Shown here piece by piece: positions 1 through 10,788 of a DNA stretch of 64,000 nt. The notes under the pieces are model-generated. The model was not told the DNA's origin, searched no databases, and worked only from the letters and a program-made list of their open reading frames with translations. Location: NCBI GenBank assembly GCA_922989275.2, contig OV277862.1:23355543-23419542 (forward strand). The letters are read 5' to 3'. A program made the position numbers and the translations under genes. How positions within the stretch are numbered: position 1 is the first letter of the stretch; every line of letters begins with the position of its first letter. The stretch comes from Gari tellinella (taxonomy: Eukaryota; Mollusca; Bivalvia; Cardiida; Psammobiidae).

Positions 1-100
1 ACAAATATCAATACAAGTTTTAGTTGGTTTCTTACGGGGCTTTCCGCATTACTTTAATGCATTTGTGATTATAGAATCCTTAATATTGTTTTAGCAAAAA

Positions 101-205
101 AAATATTTTAGGTTGATGCAAGACTCGAACCCGCGCTTGATAAAATGCTTCCCGATCATGCTTTCTTTTAGCCCTATACGTCTTATCCACTACGCTATGT
201 TTCCG
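101..205 (-). mobile_element. tRNA-derived SINE head
   Basis: Read on the minus strand, the segment carries a good RNA polymerase III A box (TAGCGTAGTGGATAAG) and, about 50 bases later, a B box (GGGTTCGAGTCTTG). This is the layout of a tRNA gene or a tRNA-derived SINE head. I see no clean acceptor stem and no CCA-compatible pairing, so a SINE or decayed tRNA pseudogene is more likely than a working tRNA. The isotype cannot be read. Confidence 0.5.
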
Positions 206-901
206 ATAACTAATACCTTTATTGTTTGTACAAATAACTAAAAGTTTTCTTTTAAAAATTGCCACGAGGATATCCGAAATGCTGATCTCCCTTAAAAATG
301 GACTCGGCGACCCCGTGACACGTCTAACCTAGTTGTTTGACTATAGCTATAGACCGCTATTGTTCCTACAGTGTATATACATGGAATATGCCGTGATAAA
401 ATTTCTCCCGGAAACAGCCATTTTACACTACGGTAGCTCTTTTATTTTATTTTTTTGTCTCCACAATCCCGATAGGCAAAAAGATTCGTCATATAGCCCG
501 CTCCGTTAGGTAGCCCGCAGGCCCCTCATTGACTGTTAAAAAATGAGATAGCCCGCGGGCTATTTGCCGGAAATTACGGTAGGCCCCTGTCAGTATTATA
601 ATAACTAGATCTCTCTCCCTGTCTTTAAGTGGTCTATAGACTTGTCTATTCTCTTATTAAAAACAATGAGCAATTAGTGATTAACTAATGAAAATATATA
701 AATTTATTGGATTTTCACAGCCTGCGCCCAGTTTTTTGCCCTATTTGGCACCCAATCTCCCTGTTAAAATTTCCAAATCTCCCTAAATAGGGTCCAAGAA
801 AATATCACATGTATGAAGACAACTTGTATAAAGTGTTTAGGTTTTTTTCATCAAAAACACATCTTGTTCTGCATGAGAGGGTTAGATATTGGCCAAACAT
901 A
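206..901. other. AT-rich stretch, no gene seen
   Basis: I see no coding potential or recognisable transposon terminus. Around 500-590 there is a short GC-rich patch with the self-complementary string TAGCCCGCGGGCTA. The rest is simple AT-rich sequence. Confidence 0.5.
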
Positions 902-1094
902 AACCCATTTCCCCATGAATAAGCCTTTTTACGCCTTCAATTTATCCCTCTTCTGAACAAAACAGTTCAGCTTTATATAAGTCATGAATATAAACGAAAA
1001 GAATCATTTCTTTATCCTAGTAGATGGTAGCTTAAAGCAGGCTTTATGTCACCTGTCTTCAAAACTAGAAACAGGCTATGGGGTAAAGGGTTAA
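902..1094. mobile_element. Palindromic MITE, family C copy
   Basis: The first of about twenty copies of a short non-autonomous element. It begins with a variant of AACCCATTACCCCATA and ends with the complement (TATGGGGTAAAGGGTTA). In between are the family landmarks: ACGCCTTCAATTTATTCC, GTCATGAATAT, GATGGTAGCTTAAAGCAGG and TTCAAAACTAGAAACAGGC. The central hairpin of the family (GAAAGTAAAGCAGAATGCGCC and its complement) is missing here. No coding capacity. Confidence 0.75.
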
Positions 1095-1286
1095 AAAAAA
1101 TTGTTAAAGAGTTTAGGAAGTGGGCTAAAATATTTCCCATTTCATAATCTTTGGTGCAATACAGAAGTATTTGACCATTTTACCTGACAACAGTCAAAAT
1201 GGACTGGGATATGGCATAGCTTGTATGGCTTGCAAGAATCATTGGAATTTCAATATTTCTTAAAGGTTTGGGAGAAAAGTAAATAC

Positions 1287-1430
1287 CTTCAGTCTTCCAA
1301 TTTCCTCATTCTTTCTTACAATAGTCTCCTTCTGTCTTTCATTTTCCTCTTTTAGAGATTCATTCTCTTGTGTCAGGTGATTCCAGCTTTCTGGACTCAA
1401 TGTGACATTGAGACAGTTTCCACTGACACT
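1287..1430 (-). CDS. BIR/coiled-coil gene, exon 4 (last seen exon)
   Basis: A 144-bp exon (48 codons, phase 0 at both ends) on the minus strand. The acceptor is TTTGTCTGCATTTCAG and the donor is AAG|GTATTTAC. The peptide is strongly coiled-coil: after an uncharged start (SVSGNCLNVTL) it continues as HLTQENESLKEENERQ and then KNEEIGRLK, rich in E/K with heptad-spaced leucines. It follows the 21-codon exon at 3442-3504 in frame. The protein must continue beyond the left edge, because no stop is reached before the donor. A BIR domain followed by a coiled coil recalls survivin-type proteins, but that assignment is inference only. Confidence 0.72.
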
Positions 1431-1571
1431 CTGAAATGCAGACAAAAAGTATGTAAGCATCACTCTTATCTCAATGTGAACTACAGATTTGTTAACTACA
1501 AGTCACAATAATTGGGCATGAAAAAAACCTATCCCTTATTCATATCAACCATAATAGCTACTGACTATATA

Positions 1572-1946
1572 CAGTAAAACACCTCTAAACCAGAAATTCA
1601 CTCCAAACCAGACTGAAATGTTGGGTCCCAATTTCCAACCCTTCTTTCTTTTCATCCCATTACATGTACATCATAAATGTGCCTATTTATGCCTTTGATT
1701 TATTCCTTCACTGAAGAAAATACATTCATGAATATGTATCATCAGATTTAAAGAAGGTTGAAAGTAAAGCAGAATACGCCTTAAGGCACATTCTGCTTTA
1801 CTTTCAACCTGCTTTAAGTGATCAGCTATCTTCCATACTAGAAACAAGCTATTTGGTAATGGGTTAAAACTGCTCTAAACCGGAAACTGCTCTAAAGTGG
1901 AATTTATGTTGTCGCCACACATGTCTGGTCTAGAGGGGTTTCACTG
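1572..1946. mobile_element. TA-flanked DNA transposon (mariner/pogo-like MITE), split by a family C copy
   Basis: The ends are 23-bp inverted repeats with a few mismatches: CAGTAAAACACCTCTAAACC on the left and, read inward from the right, CAGTGAAACCCCTCTAGACC. TA dinucleotides lie directly outside both ends, as expected for Tc1/mariner/pogo insertions. A family C element (about 1653-1866) sits inside and interrupts the body, so it is younger. No transposase is present. Partial relatives of the left end occur near 36842 and 58556. Confidence 0.65.
1653..1866. mobile_element. Palindromic MITE, family C copy nested in a TA element
   Basis: A full-length family C element with a nearly perfect central hairpin: GGTTGAAAGTAAAGCAGAAT is followed within 20 bases by its complement. 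It is flanked by the family landmarks TTTATTCCTTCACTGAAG and ACTAGAAACAAGC and ends GGTAATGGGTTAA. It lies inside the TA-flanked element at 1572-1946. Confidence 0.8.
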
Positions 1947-1949
1947 TAT

Positions 1950-3250
1950 CAACATCTGTTTAAAATGTCGGCATTAATTCTAAATTATTACTATCAATGT
2001 ACATAATATTATGATTATACTATACCCTGATATATATCGAAACTATTTGTATATGTCTAGTATACCAAGTTCCGTTATTCATAGAAATATCTTTACACCT
2101 TCTTTACAGAAAAGCGTTTTCATGCTTATACACTCTCCTGATATAAAGCTAGGAATAAATGTTTCTTTCATCCTGAAAAATCAATGCTAAAAGCAGCTTG
2201 AATCTACAGGAACTGACTTTTACCCATTTACCCATAACCTATTTCTAGTTCTGAAGACAGGCGACCACACAGGACTATATAAACCACAAGATTGTGCTTG
2301 TGTGAATTTCTTACTCTTTTTTTATAAATGTGACCTTGACTTTTTTTCCCACATGTCTTAAATATACATACACATACTCCTCTGAATAAGAGCAACATGT
2401 ATACAAAGTATGAAGTCCCAGTCAGCTGAAGATCAAATTTAAATTGTGTTTGACCGCTGTGACATTGACTTTTCACCAAACAAGTCTGAAACATATATAT
2501 TTTTATACCAAATATGAAGTCCCAATAAAGATAAAAGCCATTTTAAATCAAAGTCATGGAGAACTGCAGGCTCGAGGTTTCAGTTTAATGTAGAACAAAA
2601 GTAATGCAGAAAGCTAATTACGGAGTTTCTGCATTACCCTTGCCATGCATTAACCAGTAACCTGCTTAAAGACCCTAAAGAATTTTGTAATGTGCATGTC
2701 TTATAATGCTATGCTATGACTAATAGGTGAATGTTTACAACAAGTCACACCACGGAGTAAATACAGTGTATTTAAACTGCGTGGTAACACAGGTACAGAC
2801 TAAAGATTCTGAGTTTAACTCTAGCCAGTCCCCATACTCGCTGCTGTTACACGGCTAATCAGATTAATAAGAATCTGATAGTGGCGTGCTCAGCCGCTGA
2901 AGCTCTTTTAGAAAGCCTATGCAAACCTTGTATAACAGAATTTTTTGTAGGGGGGAGCTAGACTCGCACATCATTCAGAACTTATAATCCCAATAGGCTC
3001 GCCCGAGCCAAAATCTGAACTTTTGACCTTGACCGTTTAGCCAAATAATAAGTCCCCCAATCATAGATCTGTAGTCATAAAAATATAAATAAAGGAAATG
3101 AAATGAAATATAGGTCAATTACAAGTGGATTTCAAATTTTACAGTTCGTAATTAATTTGCAGAGAAATAGCCATAAGCCCAACCTCCTTTTGCAACTGTG
3201 TTCATGGGAAATGAACATCAGTTTTTTCTATGGAAATGAATGGAGGGAAT
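1950..3250. other. Intronic AT-rich sequence with minor repeats
   Basis: This lies inside the intron between the exons at 1287-1430 and 3442-3504. Around 2200-2560 are degenerate GTGACCTTGAC-type repeats. At 2600-2635 there is a small hairpin (AGTAATGCAGAAAGC and its partner GTTTCTGCATTAC), a minor palindromic family also seen near 4230. Nothing here looks coding on either strand. Confidence 0.5.
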
Positions 3251-3394
3251 CAGAGCTCCAGATAAGGGGGGGGTATTTCAAAACTAAAATCTTTATTTCT
3301 GCATTAAACCATAAGGTGTCGTAGGATTTGGTGCTGAAATGTGTGAAAAAATGATGGTTTTGTTCAGTTTTACACCCTCTTATCTGGAGCCCTG
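3251..3394. mobile_element. Short TIR element, family B copy 1, with 6-bp target duplication
   Basis: The terminal inverted repeats read CAGAGCTCCAGATAAGG on the left and, inward from the right, CAGGGCTCCAGATAAGAGGG. The hexamer GGGAAT occurs immediately outside both ends (3245-3250 and 3395-3400), a clean target-site duplication. Two longer relatives are at 14136-14335 and 54820-55010. CAGGG-type ends suggest hAT, but a 6-bp duplication is short for that superfamily. No coding capacity. Confidence 0.72.
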
Positions 3395-3441
3395 GGGAAT
3401 GTTAATATTGTAACTTCCACTACACGAGATTAAATAGTTAC

Positions 3442-3504
3442 CTCCCCATTTTGGTTCTCTGAGCCTTCATTCTCTCCTATACTGTCAGGGGCAATACTGA
3501 TAAC
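3442..3504 (-). CDS. BIR/coiled-coil gene, exon 3
   Basis: A 63-bp minus-strand exon (21 codons), phase 0 on both sides, between the acceptor CATTTTACAG and the donor GGGGAG|GTAACT. It encodes an acidic, polar linker (begins VISIAPDSIG and ends SENQNGE), the kind of segment that separates folded domains. It joins in frame to the BIR exon upstream (5040-5206, ends on a full codon) and to the coiled-coil exon downstream. Splice-site quality and phase agreement are the evidence. The short length keeps confidence moderate. Confidence 0.62.
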
Positions 3505-3849
3505 CTGTAAAATGAAGAACCCCATTAGAGTAATCAAAACAAGATAATCAAGATCCTCACTGCAGTAAACTGCATTTTATCATATAGGAACAATAACTCA
3601 TTTTCTATCTATGCAAAATAGGTTATCGCCCTTACATATGTGTGATTCCTTGACATATATAAATAGACTTTGTATTTTAAGTTATAGGCCGATTTTAATG
3701 ACCTTGCAGGGCTGAGTTTCGATGCCGACCTTTGCATTTCAACTTTGGGGGCGGCAGCACTTTCTTTTATTATGGTAATTTACCTTTGTTGTTTGCCGTT
3801 TTTTCTCATTACTACATATTAGTAGACATTTTGACAGAATGAATATAAC

Positions 3850-3914
3850 AAACAGCTTGAATCCAGATCAGACGCCGCGTTATGCGGCGTCTGATCGGGA
3901 TTCAAGTTGTTTGC
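3850..3914. repeat. Perfect-stem hairpin repeat, family J
   Basis: A fold-back sequence: ACAGCTTGAATCCAGATCAG, then ACGCCGC, a loop, GCGGCGT and the complementary arm down to GATTCAAGTTGTTTG. Relatives occur at 5417-5483, 25775-25840, 26495-26570 and 30990-31075. In the last two cases the hairpin is the core of an element starting TTAACCCTTTG or TTAACTCTTTG, so isolated hairpins may be cores of piggyBac-like MITEs. Confidence 0.7.
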
Positions 3915-4330
3915 AAATGAAAGTCGTGTCTTAATTTTCCCTCCCTATAACGATGCACTCAGAACAACATACCCAATCTTTGTCTCCCACTGGGTGTTGT
4001 TGTAGTGTGGTAGAGACAAAGCACTACTTTACATACCTTTTCACCTGGATATGGCACCCCCCCCCCATGCATTTCTCCATGTTGAAATGATTTAATATGG
4101 AACTATACCTATCACCCCTAAAATCAAAGCAAATTAGTTCATCATTGCCAAGGGTGAAGAAAAAAATCGTCCTTTTAGGCAACCAAACTTTTTTATAATC
4201 TATAAAACAGGTGACAGCTTAAAATGCAGGATAAAACTAATGCAGAGAGTTTTCTGCATTAACTCTGTATGTGTTACCCACATAAGAGGTCACATGACTT
4301 TGAGACCTCATCATGGTTTATTCAGTGGTC

Positions 4331-4588
4331 ATTAACCCATTACCCCATAGCTTGTTTCTAGTATTAAAGATAGATGACCACTTAAAGCAGGTTTGAAAGT
4401 AAAGCAGAATGCACCTTAAGGTGCATTCTGCTTTACTTTCAGTCTGCTTTATTAGCTACAATCTGCTAGGATATAGAAAATATTTCTTACAATGGTACAT
4501 ATTCATGACGTTATAATGTGAAACTATTTTCTTCTGTGGAGTAAAAAAATCAAAAGCGTAAAAAGGCGTATTTATGGGACAATGGGAC
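4331..4588. mobile_element. Palindromic MITE, family C copy (near full length)
   Basis: One of the best-preserved family C copies. It starts TTAACCCATTACCCCATAGC, continues with TTCTAGTATTAAAGATAG, has a central hairpin around 4400-4440 with arms GAAAGTAAAGCAGAATGCACC and complement, and then the second-half landmarks GCTAGGATATAGAAAATAT, ATTCATGAC, TTTTCTTCTGTGGAG and AAAAAGGCGTATTTATGGG. It lies in the intron between exons 2 and 3 of the BIR gene. Confidence 0.82.
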
Positions 4589-5039
4589 GGTAAAGTGAAA
4601 AAAATGACAGAAAATGATCGGTAAATTCCATGAATCATGCAAGCATCCATGGTAAATTTGCCAATCATTTTCTGTTGTTTATTTTGCTTAAACCCCATAA
4701 AAACTCAGTTCATTTCGTATATTTACATTATATTGGCTGTAATTTCTAATATTAAATGAGCATTTTATTAGTATGTATGTATGTTTGTTTAATCCATATT
4801 AGAGGTTGTTAACACAAATAGTGTGTACCCTGAAAGAAACAGCCATAACCCGCATTACTGTAGCAACGCAACAAAATGATTCACGGATAGCAGATCCATA
4901 AGCCTTGCCTCCTCTTGCCCTCTCAAGAAATCGCGTCTATAAGAATTAAAAGTCATTTCTTTCGCTAGAATTAATTGGGCGAATGTAAATATTAATAGTT
5001 TGAAGGTATCTTGGATGTGATTCCAGTGAAGAAACCTAC

Positions 5040-5206
5040 ATCATGGTGAGTTGTCCTATGCTCACGGCCGACATACGCCTTCGGCCTGTGCACAACAAAA
5101 GAACATCCCGGTTTATTTTTGACATGAATTTGCATTGGGTCATCAACTTCCTTCCAGTCTTTAAGTATAAGGTCACAGGCATCACACTTCACTTGATCAC
5201 CAACTC
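5040..5206 (-). CDS. BIR (IAP repeat) domain exon, C-terminal half
   Basis: A 167-bp minus-strand exon. Its acceptor (TTTACTATTCAG) follows a phase-1 junction, completing a glycine codon begun in the exon at 8601-8803. The peptide contains the BIR zinc-binding signature in exact spacing: C-x2-C-x16-H-x6-C (KCDACDLILKDW, then DDPMQIH, then KPGC). BIR domains bind IAP-binding motifs of caspases and their regulators, or act in mitosis in survivin-type proteins. Which applies here cannot be told. The most likely donor is GAT|GTAGGT at 5038-5039, leaving phase 0 to match the next exon. Reading on would add 15 codons to a stop, so a short isoform ending here is possible. Confidence 0.82.
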
Positions 5207-5416
5207 CTGAATAGTAAACAAAACAAACTTAGTCCAGTCTGTACCAAGCAATTATGTCACTCTTATTCCACTAAACCTGTATATGTGAAGTCATTTGACT
5301 ATTGGTCAGATAGTGAGTTACAGCACTCCCTCTTTACAACGACACCCATTGGGAGACAAAGTATATGTGCGTTGTTGGGAGGGAGTCGTTGTAGGGAGGA
5401 AAATTGGCTTACATTT

Positions 5417-5483
5417 GCAAACAGCTTGAATCAAGATCAGACGCTGCGTAATGGGGTATCTGATCTGGTTTCAAGTCATTTGC
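5417..5483. repeat. Hairpin repeat, family J
   Basis: Same family as 3850-3914: GCAAACAGCTTGAATCAAGA on the left and an imperfect complement ending TTTCAAGTCATTTGC on the right. Just before it (about 5318-5400) is a GAGGGAG / CTCCCTCTTTACAACGAC patch that recurs near 3950, 8460-8520 and 24025-24110, a further minor repeat family. Confidence 0.55.
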
Positions 5484-5532
5484 CCCTCTTCATTATGTTA
5501 TTTTTCTGTCTATTAATTATGTAAATTTGAGA

Positions 5533-8382
5533 ACAAGAGCCGTATACGGCCCTAAATCGCTCACCTGGAACTGTTGATGTAAATGTAACATATCTTGAAC
5601 AGCGGAGAAATTATGACAATACGATTGTGCCAATTGCTGATTGGATGATGCTGAGTGCAAAATATCTAAGCTCAGGGTACTGTGGTTTGAGGGAAGAAGA
5701 TTTTTTAAGTTTTTATTGAAAAATCTATTTTTAGCTCCTGTGACCTAGATATGCAACGGACCCAAACTTTTTGAACAACATTGGTAAAGTACATCTAGAA
5801 GTTACACCATGCCAAATATCAAAGCACTAGTTTTATTAGTTTCAGAGGAGAAGAGGTTGCTTTACGCAAAATATCTAAGCTCAGGGAACTGTGGTTTCAG
5901 ACTAGAAGATTATTTAAGTTTGTATTGAAAAATTCTATTTTTAGCTCTTGTGACCTAGATATGCAACTGACCCAAACTTTTTGAACAAAATTGGTAAAGA
6001 ACATCTAGAAGTTACACGTACCATGCCAAATATCAAAGCTCTAGTTTTATTAGTTTCAGAGAAGAAGAGGTTTGAAGATTTCACTATATAACTCTATGTA
6101 AATTTGTAACCCCGGGGCGGGGTCATTTTTGACCCCAGGGACATAATTTGCACAATCTTGATAGAGGACCTGTAGATGATGCTTTATGCAAAATATCTAA
6201 GCTCAGGGAACTGTGGTTTCAGACTAGAAGATTTTGTAAGTTTGTATTGAAAAATTCTATTTTTAGCTCTTGTGACCTAGATATGCAACAGACCAAAACC
6301 ATTTGAACAATATTAGTAAAGTACATCTAGAAGTTACACCATGCCAAATATCAAAGCACTAGTTTTATTAGTTTCAGAGAAGAAGAGGTTGGAAGATTTC
6401 ACTATATAACTTTATGTAAATTTGTGACCCCCAGGGCAGGGTCATTTTTGACCCCAGGGACATAATCTGAACAATCTTGATAGAGGACCTGTAGATGATG
6501 CTGAGTGCAAAATATCTAAGCTCAAGGTACTGTGGTTTCAGACAAGAATATTTTTTAAGTTTTTATTGAAAAAATCTATTTTTAGCTCCTGTGACCTAGA
6601 TATGCAACTGACCCAAACTTTTTTAACAAAATTGGTAAAGAACATCTAGAAGTTACACGTACCATGCCAAATATCAAAGCTCTAGTTTTATTAGTTTCAG
6701 AGAAGAAGAGGTTTGAAGATTTCACTATATAACTCTATGTAAATTTGTAACCCCCGAGGCGGGGTCATTTTTGACCCCAGGGACATAATTTGCTCAATCT
6801 TGATAGAGGACCTGTAGATGATACTTTATGCAAAATATCTAAGCTCAGGGAACTGTGGTTTCAGACTAGAAGATTTTTTAAGTTTGTATTGAAAAATTCC
6901 ATTTTTAGCTCTTGTGACCTAGATATGCAACAGACCAAAACCATTTAATCAATATTAGTAAAGTACATCTAGAAGTTACACCATGCCAAATATCAAAGCT
7001 CTACTTTTATTAGTTTCAGAGGAGAAGAGGTCGGAAGATTTCACAATATAACTTTATGTAAATTTGTGACCCCCGGGGCAGGGTCATTTTTTACCCCAGG
7101 GACATAATTTGAACAATCTTGATAGAGGACCTGTAGATGATGCTGAGTGCAAAATATCTAAGCTCAAGGTACTGTGGTTTCAGACAAGAAGATTTTTTAA
7201 GTTTTTATTGAAAAAAATCTATTTTTAGCTCCTGTGACCTAGATATGCAACTGACCCAAACTTTTTGAACAAAATTGGTAAAGAACATCTAGAAGTTACA
7301 CGTACCATGCCAAATATCAAAGCTCTAGTTTTATTAGTTTCAGAGAAGAAGAGGTTTGAAGATTTAACTATATAACTCTATGTAAATTTGTAACCCCGGG
7401 GCGGGGTCATTTTTGACCCCAGGGACATAATTTGCACAATCTTGATAGAGGACCTGTAGATGATGCTTTATGCAAAATATCTAAGCTCAGGGAACTGTGG
7501 TTTCAGACTAGAAGATTTTGTAAGTTTGTATTGAAAAATTCTATTTTTAGCTCTTGTGACCTAGATATGCAACAGACCAAAACCATTTGAACAATATTAG
7601 TAAAGTACATCTAGAAGTTACACCATGCCAAATATCAAAGCTCTAGTTTTATTAGTTTCAGAGAAGAAGAGGTTTGAAGATATAACTTTATGTAAATTTG
7701 TGACCCCCGGGGCAGGGTCATTTTTGACCCCAGGGACATAATTTGAACAATCTTGATAGAGGACCTGTAGATGATGCTGAGTGCAAAATATCTAAGCTCA
7801 AGGTACTGTGGTTTCAGACAAGAAGATTTTTTAAGTTTTTATTGAAAAAATCTATTTTTAGCTCCTGTGACCTAGATATGCAACTGACCCAAACTTTTTG
7901 AACAAAATTGGTAAAGAACATCTAGAAGTTACACGTACCATGCCAAATACCAAAGCTCTATGTTTTTTAGTTTCAGAGAAGAAGAGGTTTGAAGATTTCA
8001 CTATATAACTCTATGTAAATTTGTAACCCCCGGGGCGGGTCATTTTTTACCCCAGGGACATAATTTGCACAATCTTGATAGAGGACCTGTAGATGATGCT
8101 TTGTGTCAAATATCTAAGCTCAGGGTACTGTGGTTTCAGTATAGAAGATTTTTTAAGTTTTTATTGAAAAAATCTATTTTTAGCTCCTGTGACCTAGATA
8201 TGCAACGGACTGAAATATTTGAACAACTTTCAAAGAGGACCATATAAGGATAATTTCTACCAAGTTTGGTAAAAATCCATCCAGTAGTTTAGGAGTAGAT
8301 GTCGTTTAAAGAAATTGTTGACGACGGACGACAGGAGACGACGGACATAGCACGATCAGAATAGCTCAAGGTGAGCTAAAAA
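5533..8382. mobile_element. Family A non-autonomous element with tandem ~320-bp core repeats
   Basis: The left end is ACAAGAGCCGTATACGGCCC followed by CGCTCACCTG. The right end has a CGACGGACGACAGGAGACG-type patch followed by AGCTCAAGGTGAGCTAAAAA, so the outer CTCACCT/AGGTGAG strings are inverted. Between them are about eight tandem units of 313-327 bp, each with GATAGAGGACCTGTAGATGA, AAATATCTAAGCTCA, AGCTC(C/T)TGTGACCTAGATAT and GGTCATTTTTGACCCCAGGG. Units alternate between two types (TGAGTGCAAAA versus TTTATGCAAAA), a dimeric higher-order repeat. Open frames in it are by-products of the repeats. The whole array sits in the intron between BIR exons 1 and 2. Confidence 0.8.
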
Positions 8383-8600
8383 TAGCAGCCGACAATATTA
8401 AGTAGACTATATTGCAACAGTAAAAGGGTCAGACATAATTATATTGTATTGGGAACAGTGGTAATGAATGTTGTAAGGAGGGAGCCGTTGTTCAGAGAGC
8501 CATTGTAGAGAGGGAGTACTGTGCTTTGTTTTTATCTAAAATACAAATAGTTTGTAAATCAAGCCACTGTTAGTTTTATACAGTGACTCAGCTTATATAC

Positions 8601-8803
8601 CTGTGCTATAGAAATGAGCTTCAATAAGCTTATGAGGTGGTATTTCATATGGCCATCCATCATATGTCCTCTCTATTTCCCTCTTATCTCTATACTGGCC
8701 GTGCAGCCTGGCTCTCTTAGGATTGTGATGAGTCTCGGTCTGTGGCTCAAATCGTAGCTTACTCTCAGCCATGTCCAACTATTTGAAGCTTTACTTGTTT
8801 GAA
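8601..8803 (-). CDS. BIR-domain gene, first coding exon (5'UTR, start codon, BIR N-terminal half)
   Basis: A minus-strand exon from the acceptor ATATTTTACAG to the donor ACAG|GTATATAAG. The coding part begins at 8772 (MAESKLRFEP). An in-frame TAG lies three codons upstream in the same exon, which fixes this ATG as the start and makes 8773-8803 5'UTR. The coding part is 57 codons plus one base. It ends with the N-terminal half of a BIR domain (RTYDGWP, then KLIEAHFYSTG), matching the family pattern R-x2-(T/S)-(F/Y)-x2-W-P...G-F-x-(Y/S)-x-G. The zinc ligands follow in the exon at 5040-5206. Because the 5'UTR begins at an acceptor, at least one noncoding exon lies further right. Confidence 0.8.
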
Positions 8804-8860
8804 CTGTAAAATATAAATGAAGTAATATTACAACAACCAAAATAGGTTAAAATTTCCGTA

Positions 8861-9235
8861 TTTAACCCATTGCGCCTTAAATACGCCTTTTTATGCCATT
8901 TTACACCGTCATGAATATGTTTGGTGAGAAATATTTTCTTTATTCTAGTAGGTGGTAGCGTAAAGCAGGCTGAAAGTAAAGCAGAATGCGCCTTAATAAA
9001 GCAGAATGCGCCTTTCAACCTGCTTTAAGTGCATGCATGGTCACCTATTTTCAAAACTAGTAAAATGCTATGGGGTAATGGATTAAAGATTGTAGCTTAA
9101 AGCAGGCTGAAAGTAAAGCAATCTGCTTTACTTTCAACCTGTTTTAAGTGGTCACCCATCTTTATAATAGAAACAGACTATAAAGGTGCATTCTGATTTA
9201 CTTTCAACCTGTTTTAAGTGGTCACCTATCTTTAA
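8861..9235. mobile_element. Family C MITE copy plus tandem partial copies
   Basis: 8861-9086 is a full copy from TTTAACCCATTGCGCC to TATGGGGTAATGGATTAA with a damaged centre where AAAGCAGAATGCGCC is duplicated. 9087-9235 holds two further half copies (GTAGCTTAAAGCAGGCTGAA, then two TTACTTTCAACCTGTTTTAAG strings), suggesting local duplication of the hairpin half. Confidence 0.75.
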
Positions 9236-9418
9236 GGTACTTCGCGGGTGCGCTTAGTTTCCATACAAGGTGTCATGAAACTTTTCTTGAATAATGATAA
9301 TAGCCAAAGAAACAATGTGTGAAAATATAGGCAAAATTTATCGTGCGGTTTGTCTCTAAGGTCTCTTTTTCTGACAAAAACCTGGAATTCTGATGATTTT
9401 ATTTTTCTCAAAAATAAA

Positions 9419-10788
9419 CAAGAGGGCCAGAATGGCCCTTGATCGCTCACCTGACCATGGTAACACTAGGATGGGTCACGTGATTTCAGAAAAGAAGATT
9501 TGTAAAAGGTGACCCCCAGGGCGGGGCCAATTTTGGCCCCAGGGGCAAAATTTGAACAACTAAGATAGAGGACCTGTAAACGATGATATGTGCAAAATAT
9601 CTAAACTCAGTGTACTATGGTTTCAGACAATTTTTAGCTCCGGTGACCCAGATATGCAACAGACCAGAACCAATTCATCCATATATATGAAGGACCTCTA
9701 GAAGTTACATCATGCCAAATATCAAAGCTCTGGTCATATTGGTTTCTGAGTAAAAGATGTTTGAACATTTTCCTATGTAACTCTACGTAAAACGGTGACC
9801 TCCGGGGCGGGGCCAATTTTGACCCCAGGGACAAAATTTAAACAACTTTGATAGAGGGCCTGTAGACGATGATATGTACAAAATATCTAAGCTCAGTGTA
9901 CTATGGTTTCAGAAAAGAAGATTTTTGAAGTTTTCATTGAAAAAATCTATTTTTAGCTCCGGTGACCCAGATATGCAACAGACCAGAACCAATTCAACAA
10001 TATGTGTGAAGGACTTCTAGAAGCTATACCATGCCAACTATCAAAGCTCTGGTCATATTGGTTCCAGAGAAAAAGATGTTTGAACATTTCACTATATAAC
10101 TCAATGTAAAACTGTGATCCCCGGGGCGGGGCCAATTTTGACCCAAGGGACAAAATTTGAACAAATTTGATAGAGGATCTGTAGACGATGCTTTGTGCAA
10201 AATATCTAAGCTCAGTGTACTATGGTTTCAGACAAGAAGATTTTTTAAGTTCTCATGGAAAAAATCTATTTTTAGCTCCAGTGACCCAGATATGCAACGG
10301 ACCGGAACCAATTCAACAATATAAGTCAAATACCTCTAGAAGTAATACCATGCTAAATATCAAAGCTCTTGACATATTGGTTTCAGAGAAAAAGATGTTT
10401 GAACATTTCACTATATAACTCTATGTAAAACGTTGACCCCCAGGGCGGGGCCAATTTTGACCCCAGGGGCAAAATTTGAACAACTTTGATAGAGGACCTA
10501 TAGGTAATGACATGTGCCAAATATCTAAGCTCTGGCTCTTGTGGTTTGTGACAAGAAGGTTTTTTAAGATTTCCTTATTTTTTCACTTTGGTTGCCATAG
10601 CAACCAGAGTTCTGCATGGTTTCAAATTCTTTGAACAACTTTGAAAGAGCTTAACCCAAGGAACATTCCTGTGAAGTTTGGTTGCAATCAGGCAAGTGGC
10701 ACGACGCACGACGCACAACGCACGACGCCGGACGTTGACTGACCACAAAAGCTCACCTTGAGCACTTTGTGCTCAGGTGAGCTAAAAA
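9419..10788. mobile_element. Family A element with about four ~318-bp core repeats and an X-box palindrome
   Basis: It starts ACAAGAGGGCCAGAATGGCC, then CGCTCACCTGA, and ends with a CACGACGCACGACGC patch and AGCTCACCTTGAGC...GCTCAGGTGAGCTAAAA. Core units repeat at about 9567, 9852, 10171 and 10489 with the landmark GATAGAGGACCTGTA. Near the right end (10594-10609) is GGTTGCCATAGCAACC, an almost perfect X-box palindrome. The same position is occupied by GGTTGCCATGGCAACC in the copy ending at 16980. No functional coding sequence. Confidence 0.78.

Noticed and set aside
9634..10153. Two similar 66-codon minus-strand frames (MSLGSKLAPPRRSPFY type)
   Set aside because: They repeat because they lie in tandem units of family A; no gene.
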